Part shown: in pieces, positions 1 through 8,658 of the stretch
Position numbering within the stretch: the first letter of the stretch is position 1
How the letters are laid out: every line of letters begins with the position of its first letter
NCBI GenBank assembly: GCA_023429995.1
Contig: JAEZCE010000021.1
Coordinates: 1 to 64,000 of the forward strand
Direction of reading: 5' to 3'
DNA: 64,000 nt
From: Bacillota bacterium
GTDB lineage: Bacteria > Bacillota > UBA4882 > UBA8346
Program-made: the position numbers and the translations under genes
Notes under the pieces: model-generated
Database searches by the model: none
Seen by the model: only the letters and a program-made list of their open reading frames with translations
Told to the model about the DNA's origin: nothing

Positions 1-93
1 GTTGACACAATTACATTTCAGGATAAATTGCCCAATAAAGTAATAATAAACAAATTTTTTTATCCTGAGTAAAGGCAATAGTCAACAATAAAA

Positions 94-507
94 ATGAAAA
101 GGATGGTTTTTACAGATAACGATGAAATGCAATCACCCAAGGGCGAAATGAAAAAAATGATTAGAGAAACGCAATCACCCAAGGGAGAAACGGAAAAAAT
201 GTTTGGAGAAATGAAATCACCCAAGGGAGAAACGGAAAAAAGGTTTGAAGAAATGCAATCACCCAAGGGAGAAATGGAAAAAAGGTTTGAAGAAATGCAA
301 TCACCCAAGGGAGAAACGGAAAAACGGAAGGGAGAAATGCAATCACCCAAGGGAGATACGGAAAAACGGAAGGGAGAAATGCAATCACCCAAGGGAGAAA
401 TGAAAAAACGGAAGGGAGAAACGCAATCGCCCAAGGAAGAAACGGAAAAAAGGATTGGAGAAATGAAATCAGAAATCGCTGGAACTGCGGAAATTGTTTC
501 GGGATAA
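94..507 (+). CDS. Possible low-complexity repeat protein (doubtful)
   Basis: A 137-residue frame made almost entirely of a 14-residue repeat with consensus MQSPKGETEKRxxE. It is highly charged and rich in Lys and Glu, with no signal peptide or membrane segment. The last 15 residues leave the repeat. No Shine-Dalgarno sequence precedes the ATG, and two opposite-strand frames over the same bases are equally open, so the frame may be a by-product of the DNA repeat. No known family is recognised. Confidence 0.25.
   Translation: MKRMVFTDNDEMQSPKGEMKKMIRETQSPKGETEKMFGEMKSPKGETEKRFEEMQSPKGEMEKRFEEMQSPKGETEKRKGEMQSPKGDTEKRKGEMQSPKGEMKKRKGETQSPKEETEKRIGEMKSEIAGTAEIVSG
124..474. repeat. 42-bp tandem repeat, about eight copies
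   Basis: About eight degenerate copies of a 42-bp unit, itself two related 21-bp halves, run head to tail. The core CAATCACCCAAGGGAGAAA recurs in almost every unit. On the plus strand the unit encodes 14 residues of the type EMQSPKGETEKRxx. A plus-strand frame from the ATG at 94 to 507 stays open through the array, and two minus-strand frames do too, because the unit length is a multiple of three and lacks stops. No ribosome binding site precedes the ATG at 94. It may be a minisatellite or a low-complexity charged protein; I cannot tell which. Confidence 0.8.
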
Positions 508-650
508 CCAAAAAACCGATTACGGGTCGCGGGAGAAAAAACGATTGAAAGTTTTTCCCATAAATGATATTTTAATTGAAAGGTTTGCGTTCATGGAGAG
601 GAAAGTCCGGAGGCTTTTCTAGCTTCGGCGAACAGGAGGGAGGACATAAA

Positions 651-1130
651 TTGCAGGAAATCCTGGAATTGTTGGAACGAAACGATCGGCTAACTCCGGC
701 GGAAATCGCGATCATGCTTGGAATGAGTGAAGAAGAAGTCAAGGCGAAAATCGCCGAACTGGAGGCGGATAAGGTTATCATTAACTACCGGGCCATGGTC
801 AATTGGGAGAGGGCCGGAGTCGAAAAAGTAAACGCGCTGATCGAAGTGAAAGTCATTCCCCAACGGGATGTAGGTTTTGATGAGATTGCCGAACGGATAT
901 ACAGCTTCCCGGAAGTCAAATCGGTCTTTCTGATGTCCGGAGCTTATGATCTGATGGTGCTGGTTGAAGGGACAACCATGAAAGAAGTCGCTTTATTTGT
1001 CTCTCAGAAATTGGCGACCATTTATAACGTCCAAAGCACAGCCACGCACTTTGTGCTCAAGAAATATAAGCTGGAAGGGGTCATTATGGACGGCAAGGAG
1101 GATGTGGAGAGGCTGGTGGTTACCCCGTGA
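651..1130 (+). CDS. Lrp/AsnC-family transcriptional regulator
   Basis: A 159-residue DNA-binding regulator. An N-terminal winged helix-turn-helix (about residues 8-50, ending in the typical ADKVIINYRAMVNW) is followed by a RAM/Lrp effector-binding domain (about 65-140). I chose the TTG at 651 because AGGAGGGAGG lies seven bases upstream; an upstream TTG at 576 would add 25 residues unlike this family. The gene overlaps the following aminotransferase start, so the two are co-transcribed. In Bacillus subtilis the Lrp-type AlaR (YugG) sits beside the alanine transaminase AlaT (YugH), a similar arrangement. A role in controlling amino-acid metabolism is therefore likely, but the effector is unknown. 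Confidence 0.9.
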   Translation: MQEILELLERNDRLTPAEIAIMLGMSEEEVKAKIAELEADKVIINYRAMVNWERAGVEKVNALIEVKVIPQRDVGFDEIAERIYSFPEVKSVFLMSGAYDLMVLVEGTTMKEVALFVSQKLATIYNVQSTATHFVLKKYKLEGVIMDGKEDVERLVVTP

Positions 1131-2311
1131 ATGAGGGCATGGTTAAAGGACGGACTTGGGTGAACAAGACCATTGCCGCCATTCCGCCTTCGGGGATCCG
1201 CCGTTTTTTCGATTTGGTTGCCGAAATGAAAGGCGTAATCTCCCTGGGGGTCGGGGAACCGGACTTTGTAACCCCCTGGCATATTCGGGAGGCCTGTTTT
1301 TATTCATTGGAAAAAGGGTATACCATGTATACTTCCAACTACGGTTTATTGGAACTCCGTGAAGCGATAGCCGGCGACTTACAAAAAAATTACGGTGTAA
1401 CCTATGATCCCAAACATGAAATCCTGGTAACCGTGGGAGTGAGCGAAGCCCTGGACTTGGCGTTCAGGGCGATCATTGAGCCGGGCGATGAAGTCATTAT
1501 TCCCGAGCCCTGTTATGTTTCATACAATCCTTGCGTGATGATGGCCGGGGGTAAACCGGTCAATGTCACTACCAAAGCCGCAGAGGGGTTTCGGGTCCGA
1601 GCCAAGGATATGGAACCGTCCATCACTCCCAAGACCAAGGCGATACTGCTCTGTTACCCCAATAACCCCACCGGCGGCGTCATGACTCGCGAAGTGGCCA
1701 TGGAAATTGCGGAGCTGGCCCGGAAATATGATTTGTTGATTTTAAGTGATGAAGTATACGCCCATTTAACCTATGAAGGGGAACATATTTGTTTTGCGGC
1801 GCTTCCGGGGATGAAGGAAAGGACTATTCTTTTCAACGGTTTCTCAAAAGCCTATGCGATGACCGGATGGAGGTTGGGATATGCAACCGCTCCGGCCGAG
1901 ATCATCCAGGCGATGATGAAAATCCACCAATTTACGATGCTGTGCGCGCCGATAACCGCTCAAAAGGCTGCCGTCGAGGCTTTACGGCATGGTGAAAATG
2001 AACGGGGCAAAATGTGCGCGGAATATAACCGCCGCCGCCGTTTGTTTGTTAAAGGGTTGAACGATATCGGGCTGACTTGCTTTGAACCCAAGGGCGCCTT
2101 TTATGCTTTCCCTTCCATTGCCATAACCGGAATGACTTCGCTGGAATTTAGCGAGCTGCTGTTGAAAGAAGAGAAAGTAGCCGTGGTCCCCGGTGATGCT
2201 TTCGGAAGTTTCGGGGAGGGCTATGTAAGGTGTTCGTATGCTTCGTCGATGGAGAATTTGCAGGAAGCATTGGTCAGGATGGGAAGGTTTGTGGAGAGAC
2301 ACCGCCGGTAG
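1127..2311 (+). CDS. PLP-dependent class I/II aminotransferase
   Basis: A 394-residue fold-type I aminotransferase of the aspartate/alanine aminotransferase group. NNPTG lies at residues 179-183, the cofactor Asp at 208 with Tyr 211, and the Schiff-base lysine is Lys 241 in FSKAYAMTGWRLGY. C-terminal substrate-carboxylate Arg in YVRCSYA is present. Length is typical for the family. The start is GTG at 1127, four bases inside the end of the Lrp gene; an in-frame ATG at 1139 is possible. By analogy with the AlaR-AlaT pair of Bacillus it may be an alanine transaminase, but the amino-acid substrate cannot be read from sequence. Confidence 0.92.
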   Translation: MNEGMVKGRTWVNKTIAAIPPSGIRRFFDLVAEMKGVISLGVGEPDFVTPWHIREACFYSLEKGYTMYTSNYGLLELREAIAGDLQKNYGVTYDPKHEILVTVGVSEALDLAFRAIIEPGDEVIIPEPCYVSYNPCVMMAGGKPVNVTTKAAEGFRVRAKDMEPSITPKTKAILLCYPNNPTGGVMTREVAMEIAELARKYDLLILSDEVYAHLTYEGEHICFAALPGMKERTILFNGFSKAYAMTGWRLGYATAPAEIIQAMMKIHQFTMLCAPITAQKAAVEALRHGENERGKMCAEYNRRRRLFVKGLNDIGLTCFEPKGAFYAFPSIAITGMTSLEFSELLLKEEKVAVVPGDAFGSFGEGYVRCSYASSMENLQEALVRMGRFVERHRR

Positions 2312-2392
2312 GATGGTTTCTCCTCAAGGGTCTCTCCGCTTTCGTATCCAAGCCGGTTTATCAATAGGATAAATAAAACCCAGGGTTCTTGA

Positions 2393-2944
2393 CTAGTCTG
2401 TGATTTCAAAGGAGTTCATCATAGAGTCGGCGGATTCCAAATATCGGTCGTATTCCCGCTCTTGGGCCGTATAGGATATTATATAAGCCATATTGTTTTG
2501 AATGAGCCAAACTTGTTTCCATTTTAACTGAAATTGGCCTTGTTTACCCGTATAGACGACCATATAGGCATCACCACCGGCTATGCGGGTTTTTCCGGAA
2601 GCCAGGACATTAACGTCTGTAAAATATTGATGAATTTGATCGAGGGATAAAGCCGTATACTGTTCCAGAGTGAGTGGTTGGGCCGACAGATTTTGAATGA
2701 TGATATTGACGTTATCGCGGAATGGGTCAGTCTCATCGGTTAGCGGAGAAAAAAACAAAGCAGTCGTACCCATCAGGTTTTCCTGCAGGGACCAGTCTTT
2801 GGGGTAATGGATGGCGATACCGTAATCCGAGTTTTCATAGGGTAAAAAATTGGATTCATCCGGAGCGGCAATTGTAATTGATATACTCATTAAGAATAGG
2901 CCAATAGCGATGAAAGTATCAATCTTTTTTTTGGTGAAGATCAT
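2393..2944 (-). CDS. Secreted PsbP/DcrB-like protein
   Basis: A 183-residue exported protein. Residues 1-27 form a signal peptide (Lys-rich start, hydrophobic core, AxA-like end at TIAAP). The mature part begins with a pattern typical of PsbP, DcrB and DUF1795-type domains: YENSDYGIAIHYPKDW, then a hydrophobic strand, an SAQPLTLEQY segment, and a final YLESADSMMNSFEI helix. No lipobox Cys is present. GGAGGAAATCC lies upstream of the ATG. It stands alone, convergent to the aminotransferase. Function unknown; such domains are often found in small cell-surface proteins. Confidence 0.75.
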   Translation of the reverse strand: MIFTKKKIDTFIAIGLFLMSISITIAAPDESNFLPYENSDYGIAIHYPKDWSLQENLMGTTALFFSPLTDETDPFRDNVNIIIQNLSAQPLTLEQYTALSLDQIHQYFTDVNVLASGKTRIAGGDAYMVVYTGKQGQFQLKWKQVWLIQNNMAYIISYTAQEREYDRYLESADSMMNSFEITD

Positions 2945-3088
2945 GATGGATTTCCTCCGATTTTTACAAAGTTGCCGTAGCAGCCGTTTTATGTTTCCAG
3001 TATACGATAGGAAGATAAAGCTGTCAATTTCGGCTAAGAATCGATACCGCGAATGTGATTTTCATCGAAAGGATCACATTCTCAACCC

Positions 3089-3808
3089 TCAAACCTCTAA
3101 CTCGAACCAACTAACCATTCGGTCTTGAACAAATCCCAGACTCAAGGCCAGTCTCATGGATGGAAAATGATCGGCTTCAATGAGGACGAAAGGGAGTCTG
3201 TTTTGAGCCCGGACTTTTTGGATGATATCAATGGTTACGGCGCGGGCATATCCATGATTCCTGCGCTCAGGAAGTACATTTAAAAACCCTATGGCTCCAT
3301 CATCCTGGGTAAGCGCCCAGGCAACAGGGGGCTTATTATCCCCTTCCCGGAGACAAGAACCTATTCCATTCCGTATCCGCTCCCTAATGTATTTAAGCGA
3401 AAGATATTGCTGATAGGCGGAATTATGATAGATAACTTCGGCATCGTTAACCGTAAGCGGGGATGGATGAAGAAGCGGCGCCGGGAGCGGGACCGTCTCC
3501 GGTAAAAACAGGCGCAGGGTCGACAACTTCCATCGGATATTCCGGTTTCCGCAGAGGATGGGAACCATCCAGTCCTCAATAACGGCAAAATTGCAATCCC
3601 GGGCCGTTAAATGGTTTTGAATCATTTTAAGTTCATGGGGTGATTTCGAGCTGATATAAACCCAATCCCGATCACTGGTTCCTTTGGCAACCACAGAATT
3701 GCCGATTTTTTCGAGAGAGCGGACCGGATAACTTTCGATGAAATTGATGATATTGGCATTCCCGATTGGATTTTCCTTTAAGTATTCCAAGATATTTTTC
3801 GAAGTCAT
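3089..3808 (-). CDS. GNAT-family N-acetyltransferase
   Basis: A 239-residue protein with a C-terminal GNAT (FR47-like) fold. The acetyl-CoA loop is around RRNHGYARAVTIDIIQKV, preceded by the strand GAIGFLNVLP and followed by FVLIEADHFPSMRLALSLGF. The N-terminal half (about 1-125) is a variable GNAT-like domain. Its ATG overlaps the stop of the VOC gene upstream by four bases (ATGA), so it is the last gene of the fosX operon. The substrate is not known; operon context suggests a small toxic molecule, but that is inference. Confidence 0.85.
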   Translation of the reverse strand: MTSKNILEYLKENPIGNANIINFIESYPVRSLEKIGNSVVAKGTSDRDWVYISSKSPHELKMIQNHLTARDCNFAVIEDWMVPILCGNRNIRWKLSTLRLFLPETVPLPAPLLHPSPLTVNDAEVIYHNSAYQQYLSLKYIRERIRNGIGSCLREGDNKPPVAWALTQDDGAIGFLNVLPERRNHGYARAVTIDIIQKVRAQNRLPFVLIEADHFPSMRLALSLGFVQDRMVSWFELEV

Positions 3809-4209
3809 GGTGTCTCTTCCCTTGATTTCTCATATAATTCGAGGGGTAAACCATCCGGGTCTTTAAAAAAAGTATACTTCTTACCGGTGATCTCGTCGAT
3901 GCGAACCGGTTCCACGACGATTTGACGGGTTGTTAATTCCCTAACCGTATCCTCGATGTTGTCGACTTCAAAGGCCAGATGCCGTAGTCCGGCGGCCTCA
4001 GGCCGGTTGACCCGTGGCGGCGGGTCCGGAAAGGAAAACAGCTCAAGGGCGGTGTTTTCATCTACTTCCAGGTCCAGCTTATAGGAGTCCCTTTCCCGCC
4101 GGTAAAATTCGTTGATAATTTTGAAACCGAGCAGGTTTACGTAAAAATCCTTGGATGTTTGATAATCTGCGCAAATAATGGCCACATGGTGTATTTTGTT
4201 GAGTTTCAT
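3805..4209 (-). CDS. VOC-family (glyoxalase I-like) protein
   Basis: A 134-residue single-chain VOC protein like the GloA2/YaeR group. It carries two beta-alpha-beta-beta-beta modules: KIHHVAIICADYQTSKDFY at the start, then GLRHLAFEVDN and a closing FFKDPDGLPLELYE. The His at residue 5, the His in RHLAFEV and the Glu in LELYE match the metal-ligand positions of the superfamily. The ATG at 4209 has AAGAGGAA five bases upstream and leaves ten bases after fosX; an earlier TTG at 4242 would overlap fosX and lacks a site. It may act on methylglyoxal adducts or another small electrophile. Confidence 0.85.
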   Translation of the reverse strand: MKLNKIHHVAIICADYQTSKDFYVNLLGFKIINEFYRRERDSYKLDLEVDENTALELFSFPDPPPRVNRPEAAGLRHLAFEVDNIEDTVRELTTRQIVVEPVRIDEITGKKYTFFKDPDGLPLELYEKSREETP

Positions 4210-4219
4210 TGGATTCCTC

Positions 4220-4642
4220 TTATTCTTCGCTTCTGTCGTCAAGCTGTTGATAACAGGCTAATCTTTCAGAGAGCGTCCCGGTATGAAGTTCAAAAAGATG
4301 GTTATCAAAGTCATAGAAGTATAGAGACCGCCCTTCTCCTTGAACTCTAGAACGGGCTGGCCGTAATTCCAGGCCCAAAGAACGGATTTTTGATTCATAA
4401 AGGTCAAAATCAGCCTCGCCGATTTTGAAGGCAATATGATGGTAAGTACGTTCCGGTAGCGGATTGCCTTTCATAATCACCATCCAAAGACCGCCGATTA
4501 GGAAAAATTTCTCTTGGCTCAATGAAAACCCCTTTTTCCCACTGGAATAAATTTCTTCGGCATCAAAGATCCCCTTCAATAATGCCGCTGTCCGTTCCAA
4601 ATCTTTTACGATCAGGGTGATATGGCTGATGCTTTCGATCAT
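4220..4642 (-). CDS. fosX: FosX-type fosfomycin epoxide hydrolase
   Basis: A 140-residue Mn-dependent VOC enzyme of the FosX family, which hydrolyses the epoxide of fosfomycin. Metal ligands fall exactly on the family positions: His 7, His 69 and Glu 118. Glu 44, the general base that separates FosX from the thiol transferases FosA and FosB, is present in FSLSQEKFF. Segments such as EIYSSGKKGFSLS and GEGRSLYFYDFDNHLFELH closely resemble Listeria FosX as I recall it. First gene of a three-gene minus-strand operon with the VOC and GNAT genes. Whether it gives clinical-level resistance cannot be judged. Confidence 0.93.
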   Translation of the reverse strand: MIESISHITLIVKDLERTAALLKGIFDAEEIYSSGKKGFSLSQEKFFLIGGLWMVIMKGNPLPERTYHHIAFKIGEADFDLYESKIRSLGLELRPARSRVQGEGRSLYFYDFDNHLFELHTGTLSERLACYQQLDDRSEE

Positions 4643-5624
4643 ATCGCAGACCTCTCCATAATTATTTCTTATTCTTAAGTACCCTTCCGGGTACTCAATA
4701 ACAAAAAAGTGCGTTCTTGCATTAAAAAGTCCATTAGTCTATGATGATTCCATTAGAAAAGAGGCGGAATGATGGATATTTATTGAATGGTATCCTTGCT
4801 ATATATATTGGGTTAAATTTTTTAGAAAAAGTCGGCCTAAAAAAAGTTAACGGAGACAGGATTCACAGGATTAGAACCTGGTAAAACGGAGTTGCTAGAA
4901 GATAGATAATTCATAGGGGTTTTAAAAAAATCCTGTAAATCCATAAAATCATGTTAATCCCGTTTTAGTTCTTTTCACTTGGGTTTGCGTTCATCGTCTA
5001 TATATGGTGAATTAAATTTTGTTGTTGTCAAAAATCCCTGTTAGAAAATGAACGCCTATTTGACCTAACCCGCGCGTCCTAAAGGACGCGAGCCCTTTCC
5101 CCTTGTGAAGTAAACAAGCTGTTAATTCAAGTGGAAGGGTAACCCTAGCCGATGTCCCCTAAAATTCTTTAGACCCCAAAGGCATCGGTTACTCTCCCAC
5201 TTCAGGGGGAGAGCGAGAGTGAGGTCTCGACCAACTGTTGGCCTAGGCGTAACCCAAATTTTTCCGTTTCTTTTGGATTTTGGTCAAATTATTTATTTCA
5301 ACTCATATAGCATTCAAAAATTTATTTCATCCCATATAGAAGAAGTATCAGAAAATATCGGGATTGTCAAGTACCGAAAAGTTTGCTTCAAAAACTTCTA
5401 CAAGCAGCGATGAGCACGCCATCCGCATGTAATGAACAAACAACCATGGCATTTTATCGTAATTGAAGACAGAGATATTAAACATCCCTGAATATATCAA
5501 ACCTTTTTCTTTAGTTTCAATTGGATATCCGGCTCAAACATTGGAACCCTCCAATCGCTTCGATGAGAACAAAGTTCATTATCAGAGTATATGGTGATCG
5601 GGTGCTCCAATCATAATCCGTTCT
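4643..5624. other. Gene-free interval with repeats
   Basis: No convincing gene. It holds the inverted-repeat element at 4856-4994, a compact 8-bp-stem hairpin at 5073-5090 (CGCGTCCT / AGGACGCG), and a CTCTCCCACTTCAGGGGGAGAG palindrome near 5192-5213. A 64-codon plus-strand frame at 5219-5413 lacks a ribosome binding site and resembles nothing I know. Confidence 0.6.
4856..4994. repeat. Inverted-repeat element, copy 1
   Basis: Begins with ACAGGATTCACAGGATT and continues to AATCCTGTAAATCC, ATGTTAATCC and GTTTGCGTTCAT. The arms at 4859-4872 and 4929-4942 form a 14-bp inverted repeat with one mismatch. A second copy with the same order of parts is at 26657-26737. Confidence 0.7.
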
Positions 5625-5969
5625 TCAGTTCATGAATTTTTGCCACAGCAAGATTTGAATGGCGGCAACCCCGAACCAAACCAGCGAAGAACAAATTAGC
5701 GCCGGGACAATCGCCATCTTCTTCGACAAAATCAGCAAGGCCAGCAGAAAAGAGAAATAGGTAATCAGAGAGAGCATCCCAAAAATAATCGTCTTTGACA
5801 ATTTATCAATATCGCCCTGGGAGCCCACAAAGTAATAGGAGAATATCGCCAGTGAAGGGAAGAGGGGAACCAGGGCCGATATTACATAATATTTACTCTT
5901 GGTAAATAATTGAATCACAAAGACCAATACAAATCCAATGAAGGATTTTAGCAATAGTTGAAGATTCAT
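5625..5969 (-). CDS. GlpM/YdgC-family inner-membrane protein
   Basis: A 114-residue integral membrane protein with four predicted transmembrane helices. The segment FTKSKYYVISALVPLFPSLAIFSYYFVG is the hallmark of the GlpM/YdgC family (compare the short motif LVPLFPSLA), which is about 110 residues long. The ATG at 5969 was preferred over one at 5981, which has AAAAGG abutting it; both are possible. The role of the family is poorly defined (linked to alginate production in Pseudomonas). Confidence 0.7.
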   Translation of the reverse strand: MNLQLLLKSFIGFVLVFVIQLFTKSKYYVISALVPLFPSLAIFSYYFVGSQGDIDKLSKTIIFGMLSLITYFSFLLALLILSKKMAIVPALICSSLVWFGVAAIQILLWQKFMN

Positions 5970-6170
5970 TCCAGGTCTCATCCTTTTAAAGTATCCGTGA
6001 ACTAACTTTTGATTTCGTTTTTCTGTTAACGGGCTCTCTCAGCTTGGCGATGAAGAAAACCCCTCAAAGATCGCACTTTATATTGAATAAGTTTTAAACT
6101 CGAACGCAAAACTATTCTACATTCTACCAAAACAGTGTGGGTTTGTCACCTTGACACATCAAAAGCGGTT

Positions 6171-7097
6171 TTATTTACCCGTCGCTAATCCAAGCTGATC
6201 AGCCAGCCAGACGTCACGGTCCTGTTTAATGTTCCCGGCAGCCATTTCATGACCCGATGGATATGTCGCGATTCGTTTAGGATCAGGCGCAGCGTTATAA
6301 AACTCCGTAAAATTATCACGCGGCGTGTAACTGTCTTTTTCACCAAATTGAAAGAAAAAACTGGCTTTGGCGGTTTTAAGCGCATTTACCGGATCGATGC
6401 TGCTAAGATTGTTCCGATATTTGTTTAACGCCTCGCCTTGAGGTATTTCATCGGCCGCACCAAACCCATACCAATCAAAATAGCGTCCCGTACCGGCGAT
6501 CAACACATAGGCCTTTGGCCTAACGTCCGCTCCCGCCAGCGTCGCCCCGAACATCGCCCCAAAATCATGGCCAACATAACCGATGCGCTTGGGATCGACA
6601 TTTGGCTGGGCAAGAAGAACATCAAGCGCTCTTCGTAATTCAATCGTTTGCTTGATTGAATTTTGGTAATCTTCGGCGCTTTTTCGCTCATAAAACCATT
6701 GGGAGTCCGACCACATTGTAGATACTAACAGCGAAACAGCACCTTGGCCTGCCAACTCTTGGGCCTCTTTTAAAAACTCGGTACGATTTGAATGCGATGA
6801 TCCTGGTGCATACCAATGCACGAAAAGAATTCCTGCATAAGGCGCGGCTGCTGTTTTAGGGAGAACCCAATAGGCCTGGGTCGGTTTTCGTCCCGCTATA
6901 CTGTCAAATACGATATCCCGGATGATAACATCCTGTTTTTCTTGGGTACCAACCACCTTTTGATTGAAAGGCACATTAGCTTGATAAGAAAGTAATTGAG
7001 CAAGATCAGGCGGCCCGGCCTGACAAGCCGTATTCAAGCCTAAACTTGAAATAGCTACGGAAACTAAAAAAAGGAAGCCAATAATTTGGTGATTCAT
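6171..7097 (-). CDS. Secreted alpha/beta hydrolase with Asp nucleophile position
   Basis: A 308-residue exported alpha/beta hydrolase of the dienelactone-hydrolase-like group. A signal peptide covers about residues 1-27 (end ACQA-GPP; not a canonical lipobox). The nucleophile elbow reads GHDFG (Asp 178) where esterases have Ser or Cys. A likely acid is Asp 255 in FGEKDSYTP and the His is 283 in PSGHEM. An Asp nucleophile is normal in epoxide hydrolases and haloacid/haloalkane dehalogenases, so an ester-hydrolase label would be unsafe. AAGGAG precedes the ATG. It follows the membrane LuxR-type regulator gene on the same strand, 143 bases away. Confidence 0.82.
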   Translation of the reverse strand: MNHQIIGFLFLVSVAISSLGLNTACQAGPPDLAQLLSYQANVPFNQKVVGTQEKQDVIIRDIVFDSIAGRKPTQAYWVLPKTAAAPYAGILFVHWYAPGSSHSNRTEFLKEAQELAGQGAVSLLVSTMWSDSQWFYERKSAEDYQNSIKQTIELRRALDVLLAQPNVDPKRIGYVGHDFGAMFGATLAGADVRPKAYVLIAGTGRYFDWYGFGAADEIPQGEALNKYRNNLSSIDPVNALKTAKASFFFQFGEKDSYTPRDNFTEFYNAAPDPKRIATYPSGHEMAAGNIKQDRDVWLADQLGLATGK

Positions 7098-7240
7098 TTT
7101 TAACTCCTTTTTTAATTAATTTGATTATAGATAAATCTACTACAAAAGCGCCAATAAGATACTATCCCTTTGGTATAGTTTTTAACTGGGCACTGGAAAG
7201 GGTAAAAAAACCAGCGCCAAAAAGGAGCCGGCTCAAAAGT

Positions 7241-8176
7241 CTAATGAAACGGATGATAGTCTTCCGGAGGATTTGCAATTAAAACTTCTTCCAAATATCT
7301 TAACAGCTTGACCCGGTTGTTCACCCCGATTTTAAGGTAAATGTTTTGAATATGAAACTTAACGGTAGGAATGGAAATAAATAATTGTTCGGCAATTTCC
7401 CGATTGCCGTATCGTTGCTGCAATAACGAAAGCACTTCCTGTTCCCGTTTGGTAAGATGATACTTTTCATAAAACCACGCAGGCATTTCCCGGGTGGAAT
7501 TGGCGATATGATCCGGCGATTGTAAAAAGGTCCGGATAAGAAAGGACAGATTAGCGAGGTTAAATCCTAGGAAAAAGAGTAGGGTTACGGGAAATTTATA
7601 ATACAATGCTGTTTCTATATAGCGATGAATGAACATCTCCAGAACAATCAAGGGGACAGATAATACGATGAGCACAAGGATGTTGCGGATGAATTTTTTG
7701 GTTTCGGGATGGATAACCTCCCGATAATGGCGAAGTAAAAGAATAAAAATAACCAAAAATATTAAAAATGGTGAATAAGCGTAAGCAAGCGTATAGAAAA
7801 TTAATACATGTTGCCAAATCCACATTATAAATACCAGTGGGTAAAATAACGCCCAAACAATCATCAGCAGGTTATAAATCTTTAACGGTTCAACCCCAAC
7901 CAACCGGTAAGTAAACGAAAACGCCAAATATAACAACGGCGACATTAATAAATTACCGAATAAGGGCATGAGGAAATAACCCGGAATCAGCCTCACATAA
8001 AAGCTATACGCAGCAACGAACTGGCTTATGGAATAGAAAAAGGCTGTCGTCAAAAACAGAAACTGGTATTTATAAAGCTTCTCACTCCACCGTTTATAAA
8101 CTAAGTAGGCTAGGATAGCGTTAGCTAAACTTAGAGAAGAAACACTAAAGAATACCGCCATCAGCAGGTGAATCAA
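7241..8176 (-). CDS. Membrane-bound LuxR-type transcriptional regulator
   Basis: A 311-residue protein with about seven hydrophobic helices in residues 1-215, then a cytoplasmic C-terminal LuxR/GerE helix-turn-helix (about 240-300: LTKREQEVLSLL, NREIAEQLFIS, TVKFHIQNIYLKIG). Helix-turn-helix residues are typical of the family. The TTG at 8176 has AGGTGG six bases upstream; the next ATG is at 8161. It probably senses a membrane or external signal and binds DNA while anchored. The adjacent secreted hydrolase gene is the natural candidate target. The ligand is unknown. Confidence 0.85.
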   Translation of the reverse strand: MIHLLMAVFFSVSSLSLANAILAYLVYKRWSEKLYKYQFLFLTTAFFYSISQFVAAYSFYVRLIPGYFLMPLFGNLLMSPLLYLAFSFTYRLVGVEPLKIYNLLMIVWALFYPLVFIMWIWQHVLIFYTLAYAYSPFLIFLVIFILLLRHYREVIHPETKKFIRNILVLIVLSVPLIVLEMFIHRYIETALYYKFPVTLLFFLGFNLANLSFLIRTFLQSPDHIANSTREMPAWFYEKYHLTKREQEVLSLLQQRYGNREIAEQLFISIPTVKFHIQNIYLKIGVNNRVKLLRYLEEVLIANPPEDYHPFH

Positions 8177-8658
8177 ATTTTTCCACCTAAAACGATTTTT
8201 TTGTCATCACCGAAATTTGCTTCATTCATCTTTAAAATGATTTATATCCCCTTTTCTTTAGTGTAACACTGTCCAATTTGGAGGCGCGCAGAGCCCAAGT
8301 CGTTTAATGATTTGATTTTATATTACCAAAAACTTCATGATTGTTATTGTATCATTTATTTCTAAAAATAAAAAATAATGACAAAATCCAGACAAAAAAG
8401 GTTCTTGTCTTGGGGGTAGTAATCCGGTGTGGAACCATCATCGTTAATGTGAGGAGTCCCAGGGTAAACCAAAGCAACAGCCACGGAGGGCATCGGATTT
8501 TTCATTTCAATAACAACTCAAGTGTAATTGGATTTCCGAGTTTTATCATAGGGAATTTTATCCTGAACCGAGTTAAAACAAAGTATTGCAAGTATATTGC
8601 GCACTCTGTCAGCTTGGGGAATCGTCAAACCGTTATGATAAAGTTGTCAAAGAAGGCA
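8177..8658. other. Gene-free interval
   Basis: About 480 AT-rich bases with no convincing gene. A plus-strand 121-codon frame at 8341-8706 runs into the YdcF-type gene on the other strand, has no ribosome binding site and resembles nothing. It presumably contains the promoter of the LuxR-type gene. Confidence 0.5.

Noticed and set aside
60..511. Two minus-strand frames over the tandem repeat
   Set aside because: They are open only because the repeat lacks stops in those frames; no start signals.
594..610. GAGAGGAAAGTCCGGAGG resembles the 5' signature of RNase P RNA
   Set aside because: The remaining conserved parts (ACAGAA and the P4 partner) are absent within 400 bases and the region runs into the Lrp gene; coincidence.
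5219..5413. 64-codon plus-strand frame
   Set aside because: No ribosome binding site or recognisable sequence.
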